Of a stretch of DNA of 64,000 bases, positions 26,337 to 39,849 are shown one piece after another. The DNA is from Methanomicrobiaceae archaeon (GTDB lineage: Archaea > Halobacteriota > Methanomicrobia > Methanomicrobiales > Methanomicrobiaceae). The notes beneath the pieces were generated by a model. It saw only the letters and a list, made by a program, of their open reading frames with translations, did no database searches and was not told where the DNA came from. Numbering within the stretch: position 1 is the first letter of the stretch; every line of letters begins with the position of its first letter. The translations under genes and the position numbers were made by a program. Location of the stretch: assembly GCA_016937345.1 (NCBI GenBank), contig JAFGWE010000046.1:40001-104000 (forward strand), written 5' to 3'.

Positions 26337-26972
26337 TCAGGAGATATCTGCCAGTTCAGCCTCGGTAGCATCGATGGTCTCGGAAAGGCCATCGTTTGCA
26401 AGCGCCCCTGTCATGGACTCAGTCAGATCGCGGTCCTCCATAACATCTTTTATGCGCTCAAGGAACGGATCAAGTGTGATATCTCTCTCCTGCTCAATCA
26501 CATGACGATATTCACGCAGTGTTGAGGGGCTTATCCCAAGCTCTTCGCTGATTTCCTTCATGGTTTTGCCGGATTCAAGCAGTGATTCCATATGATCCCG
26601 CTCAAAAGGCATCTTAAAATCAAGATCGCGAAACAGTTTAAGCCTGACACGTGCTCTTGCAACCGTCTTTGAAAGCTTTTCATCACCCAGCTCGCGGGCA
26701 ATTTCAGTATCATTTCTGCCCTCATAGTAGCCGCACACAAGGCAGGCCAGATCACGGGGTTTTAATTTTGTCTTGAAATGGCCCTGATCAAGAATTTCAC
26801 GCATAATAAGAGCCACTTCGCGCTCTATTGCATCTTTATCGCGCAAAGTGCCATGAATCTTTTTCATCGGCTCAACAATCTCTGTTTTGCCGGAAATATT
26901 GCTGAACAGGCTTAAAAGTTCCCTTTTCCTGTCAGATGTATTAACTCTCTTTTTTTTCCTTACTGCTGCCAT
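26337..26972 (-). CDS. Helix-turn-helix protein, probable regulator
   Basis: This is a 211-residue protein starting MAAVRKKKRV. The start at 26972 is preferred over the frame to 27101 because a GGTTTGAT ribosome binding site precedes it and the extension is cysteine-rich and unlike protein. The centre (residues ~90-170) contains two DNA-binding-like stretches: DTEIARELGDEKLSKTVARA and KTMKEISEELGISPSTLREY, the latter a good helix-turn-helix. The C-terminus is acidic. I do not recognise a named family. It is divergent from glyS-hef. Confidence 0.7.
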   Translation of the reverse strand: MAAVRKKKRVNTSDRKRELLSLFSNISGKTEIVEPMKKIHGTLRDKDAIEREVALIMREILDQGHFKTKLKPRDLACLVCGYYEGRNDTEIARELGDEKLSKTVARARVRLKLFRDLDFKMPFERDHMESLLESGKTMKEISEELGISPSTLREYRHVIEQERDITLDPFLERIKDVMEDRDLTESMTGALANDGLSETIDATEAELADIS

Positions 26973-27290
26973 GCTTATCAAACCGGATTTCCCTTTATAA
27001 TGTTCATTACAGTATTTAAGCTCATTGTTTTGATTACCTATACAACAGCAATCAGATGCGCGATTATAATTTTTATAATCTCCGGTTTGATTAAAATACA
27101 TATAAAGCAGCGAACCAGACTTATAAGAATGTCCGGATCTCTTCCATTAGTCAGCAGAGATGCTTTTTTTGAGCAGGCAGCAGCAAACATCCGCTTTTGC
27201 CTGCCGCCGGTGAAAACACAATGAACTATAATCCATCAAAACAGAGCATTAGGAATAAAGACAGATACAGTCTATCTGAGTGATATAAAA

Positions 27291-29009
27291 ATGGCCGATA
27301 TATACGATAAAGTAATAGAACTTGCAAGAAGACGCGGCTTTGTGTGGCCCACATCAGAGTGCTACGGATCAGTCGCCGGTTTCATCGACTACGGTCCTCT
27401 TGGCGCAATGCTAAAGCGGAAGATCGAGAATGTGTGGCGTGACTTTTATATTGCACGGGAAGGTTATTTTGAGATTGAGTGCCCGACTATCGGGGAAGAA
27501 TCAATATACATAGCATCTGGCCACGTTAAGGGTTTTGCAGACAAGATGATTCAGTGCCCGCACTGCAATGAATTCCACAGGGCTGATCATATCTGTGATG
27601 CCCACGGCATAGCGAACTCCGAGACAAAATCTCTTGAAGAACTGACAGAAATTCTCAAAAATCTTCCGTGCCCGGCATGCAGTGAAACATTTGACGGCTC
27701 CGCAGTCTATTACTTCAACCTGATGTTTCAGACAACAATAGGGCCCGGCAGCCAGAGAACAGGCTACCTCAGACCAGAGACAGCACAGGGGATATTTACA
27801 GACTTTGGAAGACTCCTGCGTTTTTACAGGGACAAACTGCCTTTTGGTGCAGTTCAGATTGGAAAGTCATACCGAAATGAGATCTCCCCAAGACAGGGTA
27901 TGATACGCCTCAGGGAGTTTACACAGGCAGAAGCTGAGATATTTGTTCATCCGGAGAAGAAGGATCACCCTAACTTTGAGCGTTATGCAGAAAGAATTGT
28001 CCCTCTCCGGGGAATTAAGCAGCAGGAATGCGGCGGGGAGCCGCTTGAAATAACAATGAGAGAAGCAGTATCCTCGGGAATCGTTGCAAACGAATATGTT
28101 GCATATTACGTTGCATTAACACATGATTTTCTGATTACATGCGGTGCAGATCCGAAAAAGGTCAGGTTCAGGCAGCATCTTCCTGACGAAAGAGCTCATT
28201 ATGCAACCGACTGCTGGGATGCAGAGATCTTGTCAGGAAGATTCGGATGGGTTGAAACTGTCGGCATTGCAGACAGAACAGATTATGATCTAAAGGCGCA
28301 CTCAAAACAAAGCGGAGATTCATTCACGGTTTTTATACCGTATGATGAGCCTAAAAAAGGATGGGAAAAGAGAATTGTTCCCGACATGGGCGCACTCGGC
28401 CCAAAATACAGAGGAAAAGCAAAGGCTGTGGCAGATGCGCTTTCGGCTTCAAAACCGACTGATAAAGGAGCTGAAATTGAGATAGACGGAGAGAAAATAC
28501 TTATCCCGCCGGAATTATATGAAGTCCGCGAGCACGAGACTGAAATCCGCGGTGAGGATGTAATGCCGCACGTAATCGAACCCTCATACGGAATAGACAG
28601 GATACTCTACTCCATTCTTGAACATTCATATGATGAGGAGGATGTTGAAGGTGAGATAAGACGTGTACTACATTTCCCTCCCCGTGTTGCACCCGTTCAG
28701 GCAGCTGTCCTCCCCTTAATGGGACGTGATGATCTCGACACAATTGCTCTTAAAATAATGGATGAAATCCAGAACGAAGGATTAATTGCCCAGTATGACG
28801 ACTCGGGTGCAATTGGAAGAAGATACAGAAGACAGGACGAGATAGGAACTCCGTTTGCAATTACAGTTGACTACGATACAAAGGAAGACAAAACTGTCAC
28901 CCTTAGGGACCGCGACTCAATGAAACAGATAAGATGCGATGCAGATAAAGTCCCGGGCATTCTAAGAGACCTTATACGCGGCAGAATTTCATTTGAAGAT
29001 TTAGAATAA
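27291..29009 (+). CDS. glyS: Glycyl-tRNA synthetase (class II, alpha2 type)
   Basis: This enzyme charges tRNA-Gly. The 572-residue protein has motif 1 near the N-terminus (AMLKRKIENVWRDFYIAREG), a zinc-like insertion with CPHC and CPAC pairs, motif 2 (SYRNEISPRQGMIRLREFTQ), motif 3 (EPSYGIDRILYSILEHSY) and a C-terminal anticodon-binding domain (AVLPLMGRDDLDTIA). A GTGAT ribosome binding site lies upstream. hef starts 5 bases after its stop. Confidence 0.96.
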   Translation: MADIYDKVIELARRRGFVWPTSECYGSVAGFIDYGPLGAMLKRKIENVWRDFYIAREGYFEIECPTIGEESIYIASGHVKGFADKMIQCPHCNEFHRADHICDAHGIANSETKSLEELTEILKNLPCPACSETFDGSAVYYFNLMFQTTIGPGSQRTGYLRPETAQGIFTDFGRLLRFYRDKLPFGAVQIGKSYRNEISPRQGMIRLREFTQAEAEIFVHPEKKDHPNFERYAERIVPLRGIKQQECGGEPLEITMREAVSSGIVANEYVAYYVALTHDFLITCGADPKKVRFRQHLPDERAHYATDCWDAEILSGRFGWVETVGIADRTDYDLKAHSKQSGDSFTVFIPYDEPKKGWEKRIVPDMGALGPKYRGKAKAVADALSASKPTDKGAEIEIDGEKILIPPELYEVREHETEIRGEDVMPHVIEPSYGIDRILYSILEHSYDEEDVEGEIRRVLHFPPRVAPVQAAVLPLMGRDDLDTIALKIMDEIQNEGLIAQYDDSGAIGRRYRRQDEIGTPFAITVDYDTKEDKTVTLRDRDSMKQIRCDADKVPGILRDLIRGRISFEDLE

Positions 29010-29014
29010 AACAG

Positions 29015-31276
29015 ATGACCTACATCACCCACCCGCTCATAAAACCGGAAAGTCTTGAAGAGAGGCAGTACCAGCTTTCAATTGCACTTCATGCAGTTGA
29101 GGCAAACACACTTGTTGTTCTCCCGACAGGTCTTGGAAAGACAGCAGTGGCCCTTCTCTGCTCTGCAATGCGGCTGAAGTCATGCGGCGGCAGGGTGCTT
29201 ATGCTTGCGCCTACAAAACCACTTGCAGACCAGCACTTAAAACTCTTTTCAGATAAACTCCTGGAGCCGCAGACAGGGGATTTATCAGGATATCAGCTGT
29301 TTACAGGCGAAACAGAAGCTGCAAAAAGGCGTGATATGTGGAATAAATCAAGAGTTGTTTTTGCAACACCACAGGTCATAAAAAATGATATCATTGCGGG
29401 AAGGTACAGCTTAAAGGACGTCTCACTCTTAATAGTTGATGAGTGCCACAGAGCAGTCGGCAATTATGCATATGCATTCATCGCGGCAGAGTATATGAAA
29501 ACCGCTAGAAATCCGCTTATTCTTGGAATGACTGCATCTCCGGGGAGCAAAGAAGAAAAATTAATGGAAGTGTGTGAAAATCTCTCAATTCAGATTGTGG
29601 AAACCAGAACTGAGACAGACGCAGATGTAAAGCCTTACATCCATGAAAGAGACGTCAGGTATTTCAATGTGCAGCTTCCCCCGGAACTTGAGTTTGCAGT
29701 AATTAATCTTAAAAGACTGATGGATGACAGGCTCTCTCAGCTGGGTTCTGCAGGCTACATCGTCCCGACTGCAAACAAACTTACAATGACGGCATTAAAC
29801 GGGATAAATGCCCAGATTCAAAGGAATATTGCAAACAGAAACGCCGATGCATACATGGCGGCATCCATACATGCCGAGCTGATGAAGATTCGCCATGCAG
29901 TCGCTCTTGCAGAATCACAGGGCAGTGAAATCCTGAAGGTCTATCTCAATAAACTTGCCGCAGAAGGCTCCACTCCTTCCGGAACAAAGGCAAGCCAGAG
30001 GCTTTGCCGCGATCCCCTTTTTGTAAACCTTATAAAAGAATCCGATAAATGGGAAGGCGAACTGCTGCCAAAATTTGAAACCGCTCTTGAAATTGTCAGA
30101 AAGCAGCTTGAGGAGTATCCTGACAGCAGAATAATAATATTTGCAAATTACAGGGACACCGTAGGGCTATTGTGCGATTATTTTGTAAAGAACAATGTCG
30201 ATGCACGCAGATTCATAGGTCAGGCCTCAAAGGACTCATCAAAAGGCCTTTCCCAGAAAAAACAGATAGAAACCCTCTCTGATTTCCGTAATGGCGTATT
30301 TAAAGTCCTCATTGCAACATCGGTGGGCGAAGAGGGCCTTGATGTGCCGTCAACCGACCTTGTGATATTCTATGAGTCAGTACCGTCCGAGATAAGAAGC
30401 ATCCAGAGAAAAGGAAGGACAGGAAGAAGCGGGAGCGGAAGTATAATCGTTCTTGTGACAAAGGGGACGTCAGATGAAACATTCACGCATGTAAGCCGCG
30501 TCCGTGAAAAATCAATGAAGAAAGGAATTTCAAACCTCTCTTCAATGACAGGCAGAAAAGAATCCCCTGCCTTAGTGGATTCAGGAATAAAAACACCTGT
30601 TAAAAGCGGTCAGACACTAATAGAGACCTTTGAATCAAAAGGACCTGTGATTATTGCTGATGATCGGGAGAGTTCATCAAAGGTTGTTGAAAGCCTTCAC
30701 AGTGCAGGCGTTGATCTTTCCCTTGAAAGACTGCTCTACGGAGATTATGCAATCGGCGACAGGATACTTGTAGAACGAAAGACAACACGGGATTTCATGG
30801 ATACTCTCATTGAACGTGATCTTTTGGGACAGATTAAAAAGATGGCAGACGCTGTCTTAAAACCTGTTCTCATAATCGAAGGCGAGGACCTCTACTCACA
30901 GAGAAACATCAACCCCAATGCAGTAAGAGGTGCACTGTCCGCAATTGCAATCGGACTCGGCGTAAGTATTTTTTACACAAAAACTCCGCAGGAGACTGCG
31001 GATATGCTGTTTGTAATTGCAAACAGGGAGTTTAACGAAACAGGCGGTCTGAAATCCCCGCACTTTCACAAATCATACAAATCAAAACGTGAAACACTGG
31101 AATACATCCTCTCATCATTCCCTGGAACTGGTCTTAAAAACGCGAGAATCCTGCTTGAAAACTTTGGGACAATTGAAAATATCGTAAAAGCAACAGAAGA
31201 GGAGTTAAGAGCTGTACCCGGAATTGGTGAGAAGACAGCATCCCAGATATACACAATGTCAAGACATATCTATTAA
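29015..31276 (+). CDS. hef: Hef helicase-nuclease (XPF/FANCM homologue)
   Basis: Hef processes stalled or branched replication forks. The 753-residue protein has an SF2 helicase half with Walker A LPTGLGKTAVALL, Walker B VDECHRAVG and motif VI RSIQRKGRTGRSGSG. It is followed by an ERCC4 nuclease with ILVERKTTRDFMDTL (the ERKxxxD catalytic core) and a C-terminal tandem helix-hairpin-helix with FPGTGLKNARILLENF and VPGIGEKTASQIY. All elements appear intact. It is coupled to glyS in one operon. Confidence 0.95.
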   Translation: MTYITHPLIKPESLEERQYQLSIALHAVEANTLVVLPTGLGKTAVALLCSAMRLKSCGGRVLMLAPTKPLADQHLKLFSDKLLEPQTGDLSGYQLFTGETEAAKRRDMWNKSRVVFATPQVIKNDIIAGRYSLKDVSLLIVDECHRAVGNYAYAFIAAEYMKTARNPLILGMTASPGSKEEKLMEVCENLSIQIVETRTETDADVKPYIHERDVRYFNVQLPPELEFAVINLKRLMDDRLSQLGSAGYIVPTANKLTMTALNGINAQIQRNIANRNADAYMAASIHAELMKIRHAVALAESQGSEILKVYLNKLAAEGSTPSGTKASQRLCRDPLFVNLIKESDKWEGELLPKFETALEIVRKQLEEYPDSRIIIFANYRDTVGLLCDYFVKNNVDARRFIGQASKDSSKGLSQKKQIETLSDFRNGVFKVLIATSVGEEGLDVPSTDLVIFYESVPSEIRSIQRKGRTGRSGSGSIIVLVTKGTSDETFTHVSRVREKSMKKGISNLSSMTGRKESPALVDSGIKTPVKSGQTLIETFESKGPVIIADDRESSSKVVESLHSAGVDLSLERLLYGDYAIGDRILVERKTTRDFMDTLIERDLLGQIKKMADAVLKPVLIIEGEDLYSQRNINPNAVRGALSAIAIGLGVSIFYTKTPQETADMLFVIANREFNETGGLKSPHFHKSYKSKRETLEYILSSFPGTGLKNARILLENFGTIENIVKATEEELRAVPGIGEKTASQIYTMSRHIY

Positions 31277-31296
31277 AAAATCCTGAAAAATTATTT

Positions 31297-31671
31297 TTAT
31301 AATCTTTTTAGTGCATCAATTCCGATACTTACTGATTCCATTAATAAAAGACAGTCTTTGGGGCGGTTTTCATTTTTTATCCGGCCGCAAAGAGAGATCA
31401 ATGTTGATTTCAGCTCTTCACAAAGGATATCATCTCCGGTATATTCTTCAGGTTCTTTTTTGGAGTTTTTGGACTTTGCAGGCACTTTCTCTTCAGACAG
31501 GGACGGGTTTAATGGCGCGGTTTCTGTATTTTTTCCATTTTCCCTGCATACAACACAAAAAGTCTCCCCTTTAACTGTAAAAAGAGGTACCCCGCACACA
31601 GGGCAGGCTTTGTCAAGCATTTTTCCACCTTTTAACAGGTAATCCGCCATTATATCCTCAGGATTTCTCAT
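31297..31671 (-). CDS. SSSCA1/p27-autoantigen family zinc-ribbon protein
   Basis: This is a 124-residue archaeal protein. The conserved N-terminus DIMADYLLKGGKMLDKACPVCGVPLF and the second pair CVVC form the zinc ribbon of the Sjogren/scleroderma autoantigen 1 family. A charged linker and a C-terminal helix follow. The function in archaea is unknown. It lies convergent to hef and divergent from the UPF0147 gene. Confidence 0.9.
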   Translation of the reverse strand: MRNPEDIMADYLLKGGKMLDKACPVCGVPLFTVKGETFCVVCRENGKNTETAPLNPSLSEEKVPAKSKNSKKEPEEYTGDDILCEELKSTLISLCGRIKNENRPKDCLLLMESVSIGIDALKRL

Positions 31672-31741
31672 AATAAATTCACCAAACTAGTTTACCTTAT
31701 ATATGCCGGTGCATAAATTAATAATAGGATGGTGATGTTAA

Positions 31742-32005
31742 ATGGCAGATCCTCAAAACACAATAAACTACAGTATCCAGATGCTTCAGGCAATCCTGGA
31801 TGATACAACAATACCCCGTAATATAAGAAGGGTAGCAGACGAGACAAAAAAAGTTCTCATGGACAATTCCCAGGGTCTGGGTCTGCGTGCCGCAACAGCA
31901 CTTTCTCTAATTGATGAGGTCTCAAATGACCCTAATATGCCTGTTCACGCAAGAACACGCATCTGGGAACTTGTATCACAGCTCGAAACATTACCTCTTG
32001 ACTAA
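31742..32005 (+). CDS. UPF0147 family protein
   Basis: This is an 87-residue all-alpha archaeal protein. The motifs [17 protein letters not shown] and [20 protein letters not shown] identify UPF0147, a small conserved archaeal family of unknown function. A GGTGAT ribosome binding site precedes the ATG. It is monocistronic, and a short T tract follows around 32043-32050. Confidence 0.92.
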   Translation: MADPQNTINYSIQMLQAILDDTTIPRNIRRVADETKKVLMDNSQGLGLRAATALSLIDEVSNDPNMPVHARTRIWELVSQLETLPLD

Positions 32006-32108
32006 AGTGGTTTGAAAAAAGTTATCTGAAAAAGAGACAATTCTTTTTTTCTTATGAAAAAGGTTATTTGACCGGGGAGAAAATACGGGCAGGATTTATT
32101 AATCCTGT

Positions 32109-32552
32109 TTAATTTTTAGTATTTTTGGTAATCCCTGCAACCGTGCAGAAAACCTGCCTCTCTCTTTTGGGTTTTACATCAAGCTCTAAAAAGACCACCT
32201 GCTGCCATACCCCGAGTAACGGCCGGCAGTCTCTTACAGGAAGAGTCAGAGAAGGCCCGATAAAGGCAGCCTTTACATGTGAACGTCCGTTACCGTCTCC
32301 CCATACCGCATCATGTGCATATGATATGTCATCAGGCGCAATTTTGGATAATGCTCTTTTAAAATCCTCAAGAACCCCCGTTTCATATTCAATTGTCGTA
32401 AGAGCGCCGGTTGAGCCCTCTGAAAAAATATTGATAGTTCCGGATACAACACCGCTTTTTTCAACAGCTGAGGATATATAAGGAGTTATATTGACTATAT
32501 CCCCTTCCCCGCCCGTTGTTATATTTATAGTCTCCTCATATAAAGACAGCAT
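32109..32552 (-). CDS. YjbQ family protein (UPF0047)
   Basis: This is a 147-residue protein of the YjbQ/UPF0047 family. GTINIFSEGSTGALTTIEYE and YAHDAVWGDGNGRSHVKAAFIG contain the conserved histidine and acidic residues, and GVWQQVVFLELDVKPKRER is the C-terminal signature. Family members show weak thiamine-phosphate synthase activity, but the physiological role is unsettled. It lies 11 bases after a membrane-anchored protein gene and is probably co-transcribed with it. Confidence 0.9.
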   Translation of the reverse strand: MLSLYEETINITTGGEGDIVNITPYISSAVEKSGVVSGTINIFSEGSTGALTTIEYETGVLEDFKRALSKIAPDDISYAHDAVWGDGNGRSHVKAAFIGPSLTLPVRDCRPLLGVWQQVVFLELDVKPKRERQVFCTVAGITKNTKN

Positions 32553-32563
32553 AATACCTGTTA

Positions 32564-33208
32564 TTAGTGCCTGGTGTACAGGAATGTCTCTTCACCCGTT
32601 ATGGTTCCTCCGGTAGGAAGAGAGGTCTTAACTTTAACCTGACCAATTCCCCTGTCATACTGACCCATATTCAGATCGCTGTATGCAACCCTTATACCTG
32701 CAAGAGAACTGCCTTCACCCTGATCTGAACTGGTAATAGAGGTGTATCCCTTGTAGAGAACTTTACGCGGATTTACATTTCTCATAAGAGTATCAGTCTG
32801 CGGAGTGAGAACATTTATTTCGCAATCAAGTGTACTTCCTGAAAATATTACCTGTCTTCCATATTCATCATAGAATCTGAAGTGAATGACAATTCCGTCA
32901 TTGCCGATGACAGAATCCCAGTCAACAGGCTCTACATCAAGATCCATGCTTTTTATAGCAGAAGGAGTTGCATAAACAACACCATTACTGACAGAACTTA
33001 CAGAAGTGGTCTGATATGTTGTCTGCGTCTCCTGTGGGGATGAACCCTCTGTTGTCTGATAAGTAACATAGGTTTCTCCGGCCGGAACAGCACCCGCATT
33101 ACTGTTTGCCGGATTTAAAATGCCCGGATAATTCTTATAAATTATATATCCGCCGCATGCAATAAGGGCAATTACAAGAATAACCACCGCTATTTTTCCT
33201 TTTTCCAT
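32564..33208 (-). CDS. Membrane-anchored hypothetical protein
   Basis: This is a 214-residue protein. Residues 6-27 form a single N-terminal helix that anchors it, followed by a Thr/Ser/Gln-rich linker (residues ~40-75, with repeated TTYQT) and a beta-rich extracellular domain of about 130 residues (VIHFRFYDEYGRQVIFSG; GQVKVKTSLPTGGTITGEE). I do not recognise the family. It is upstream of, and probably in an operon with, yjbQ. Confidence 0.7.
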   Translation of the reverse strand: MEKGKIAVVILVIALIACGGYIIYKNYPGILNPANSNAGAVPAGETYVTYQTTEGSSPQETQTTYQTTSVSSVSNGVVYATPSAIKSMDLDVEPVDWDSVIGNDGIVIHFRFYDEYGRQVIFSGSTLDCEINVLTPQTDTLMRNVNPRKVLYKGYTSITSSDQGEGSSLAGIRVAYSDLNMGQYDRGIGQVKVKTSLPTGGTITGEETFLYTRH

Positions 33209-33288
33209 GGTTTTTCATTAGTACCAGGAAATATAATAATACTGCTTTTTTTTAATAGTTATAATTTTAAAAAAAGAAATAAGGATTA

Positions 33289-37720
<4,432 letters not shown>

Positions 37721-37902
37721 CTATCATTCATAAAAATAGTCCCAGGATTCAGGGATTTACCTTTATTAAAAATCAGTACATAATCTAGACTAAAACGCAC
37801 ATATAATATAGGGCGTGATAGCACTTAAAATATCCCCGATTCTTATCATACTGAAGAATAAAGAAAATTATAGCCCTTAATTTTGTCTTTCAAAAAAAAA
37901 TA

Positions 37903-38223
37903 TTAATCATATTTTCCCACTTCGGGATTTTCGATGCCAAGCTCCCTGTCAATAGCAACGACAAGTTTTCTAAGAGTCCTTTTAACACCTTCCAGATCAT
38001 CTGCATCCATCAGGCCGTTCTGGTGCCAGACAATCTTCTGCCGCAGAAGAGAAAAGAGCTCCTCTATCTCTGTTCCCTTAAACAAAGGAGGCAATACCGC
38101 CTCATTCATATGATCCGCAAGTCCAATCCACGCTCGCTCAGGCGGGAGGCTGACATGCTTTGAAATAAGCATAATATTTGTAATAAAACCCCTGCCAAAC
38201 TGACTTGTCATAATAATTCTCAT
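37903..38223 (-). CDS. Hypothetical protein
   Basis: This is a 106-residue soluble protein with no recognised family. It has LPPERAWIGLADHMNEAVLP near the middle and charged helices (IEELFSLLRQKIVWHQ; DDLEGVKRTLRKLVVAI). The start may instead be the ATG at 38211. It follows the reductase-family gene by 28 bases, so it is probably the second gene of that operon. The codon pattern is ordinary for this window. Confidence 0.65.
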   Translation of the reverse strand: MRIIMTSQFGRGFITNIMLISKHVSLPPERAWIGLADHMNEAVLPPLFKGTEIEELFSLLRQKIVWHQNGLMDADDLEGVKRTLRKLVVAIDRELGIENPEVGKYD

Positions 38224-38251
38224 TGACCATTCTTTTTTTTAATTATATCGA

Positions 38252-39397
38252 TCAGAATATCAGGTTTTTAAGTTCCGCTGCAGCAAACTTTCCAAGATTT
38301 TTGACAATCTGCGGCTTTAGAATCATCTTTCTGACTATCTTTTGCGGCCGGTCCATATCACCGTATTTAATTATATCATCCAGAACCTCGGGAGTGTCCA
38401 TGCATCTTAAAAGATTGTCAATCTGTGTGTCGGATATTCTCTTTCTTATATTGTACAACGCCATTCCGGTTTTAAGCTCTCTGCCGATATCGGCCTTCCA
38501 CCTTTTTTCATACTCACTTGTCATTGAGGTATCAAATCTGTTGGAATTACAGCATTTCAGTGCAACTTCAGATGCATGAAGAGCGGTTCTTATCCCGGTA
38601 TAAACTCCTCCTCCGGACGTGGGTTTTGCAAATCCCCCCGCATCACCGCAGAACAAAACATTTGCAGCATAAGTCTTTGGCATAACCCCGAGAGGAATAG
38701 TACCTGTTACAAGATGCAGGCAGGAACTGTCGAACTGCCCGAAAAAACGCCTGAATCTCTCATATACATCTTTCTCCCCGCAAAGTCCCACTCTTGCAAA
38801 ACCTTTCTTTGCAGGAATGACCCATCCAAAAAAATCCGGTGAAGCATAAGGATGAAGCTCAACAAGGTCTGAAGAAATATCCATCGGAATTTCAGCCTGT
38901 ATCCCGGAGAGAATTACAGGCGGTCTAGGCAATTTTAAAATCCCTGTAAATACAGAACGGGGGCCGTCTGCTGCTATTACCATTCTGCACTTAAAAGACT
39001 CTTTACCGCAAACACCTGTTGTTATGACCTCTGATGACCGAAAACCTGTAACAGATGTCTTGAGTTTTATCTCAGCACCCGAATTTGCGGCATTTATTGC
39101 CATCTCCCTGTCAAGTGCACCCCTGTCAACAACATACGCCTTTGTTTTTTTTGCATCAAAAGAAAGTTCACTGCCCAGTCCTGAGACAACCTTTGCACCC
39201 GACACTGTATTCAGAACAGATCTGTCTGACACACGACATTCAGAAAATGCATTGCTGCTTAAAAGTCCGGCACACTGAACAGGCCTTCCAAACTCGGAAT
39301 GCTCTTCGATAAGAAGTGTTTTCAAGCCTTTTTCTGCACAAAAACGGGCAGCAGAACTTCCCACAGGTCCGCCGCCTGCGACAATGACATCATACAT
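38252..39397 (-). CDS. Geranylgeranyl-reductase-family FAD oxidoreductase
   Basis: This is a 381-residue flavoprotein. The Rossmann FAD site is DVIVAGGGPVGSSAARFCAEKG, followed by RPVQCAGLLS with a conserved cysteine, IAADGPRSVF, and the second FAD motif LFCGDAGGFAKPTSGGGVYTG. This is the archaeal geranylgeranyl reductase family, which hydrogenates isoprenoid chains of membrane lipids, although paralogues have other substrates. It is divergent from pth2. Confidence 0.9.
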   Translation of the reverse strand: MYDVIVAGGGPVGSSAARFCAEKGLKTLLIEEHSEFGRPVQCAGLLSSNAFSECRVSDRSVLNTVSGAKVVSGLGSELSFDAKKTKAYVVDRGALDREMAINAANSGAEIKLKTSVTGFRSSEVITTGVCGKESFKCRMVIAADGPRSVFTGILKLPRPPVILSGIQAEIPMDISSDLVELHPYASPDFFGWVIPAKKGFARVGLCGEKDVYERFRRFFGQFDSSCLHLVTGTIPLGVMPKTYAANVLFCGDAGGFAKPTSGGGVYTGIRTALHASEVALKCCNSNRFDTSMTSEYEKRWKADIGRELKTGMALYNIRKRISDTQIDNLLRCMDTPEVLDDIIKYGDMDRPQKIVRKMILKPQIVKNLGKFAAAELKNLIF

Positions 39398-39486
39398 CTG
39401 CTTTTAAGGATTTGGACGGGCTCGTATAAATTTTATCAGTGTGTTATACCTATTTCTGCAATACTTTACAAATACATATACATAAT

Positions 39487-39849
39487 ATGAGAGAAGAGCC
39501 CGATTTTAAATTTAAACAGTGCCTAATAATCAGAAATGATATCAAAATGAGCTGCGGGAAAAAATGTGCACAGCTTGCCCATGCCGCCGTATCATCCTAT
39601 GAGCACGCCGATAAGATTACAAAGAAGAAATGGTTTGATGAAGGCATGAAAAAAGTTGCCTTAAAAGCGAATTCTTTAAGAGAACTTTATGAATTAAAGA
39701 CCATTGCTGACACTGCAGGTATTTCAACAGCCCTTATAACAGATGCAGGCATGACAGAGATTGAACCGGGAACTGTGACAGCACTTGGCCTCGGACCTGC
39801 AAAATCAGAAGACCTTGATAAAATTACAGGCACACTTGCTTTACTATGA
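39487..39849 (+). CDS. pth2: Peptidyl-tRNA hydrolase, type 2
   Basis: Pth2 releases peptides from drop-off peptidyl-tRNA. I start at 39487 (120 residues), because homologues begin shortly before FKQCLIIRND and the upstream extension is unlike protein. The signature is KMSCGKKCAQLAHAAV, with ITDAGMTEIEPGTVTALGLGP at the C-terminal part. No ribosome binding site is visible, so it may be translated from a very short leader. Its stop overlaps truD by 4 bases (ATGA). Confidence 0.94.
   Translation: MREEPDFKFKQCLIIRNDIKMSCGKKCAQLAHAAVSSYEHADKITKKKWFDEGMKKVALKANSLRELYELKTIADTAGISTALITDAGMTEIEPGTVTALGLGPAKSEDLDKITGTLALL

Noticed and set aside
27000..27224. Plus-strand ORF in the promoter region of glyS
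   Set aside because: It has no ribosome binding site, overlaps the regulator's leader, and has an unlikely composition rich in I and F in low-complexity runs.
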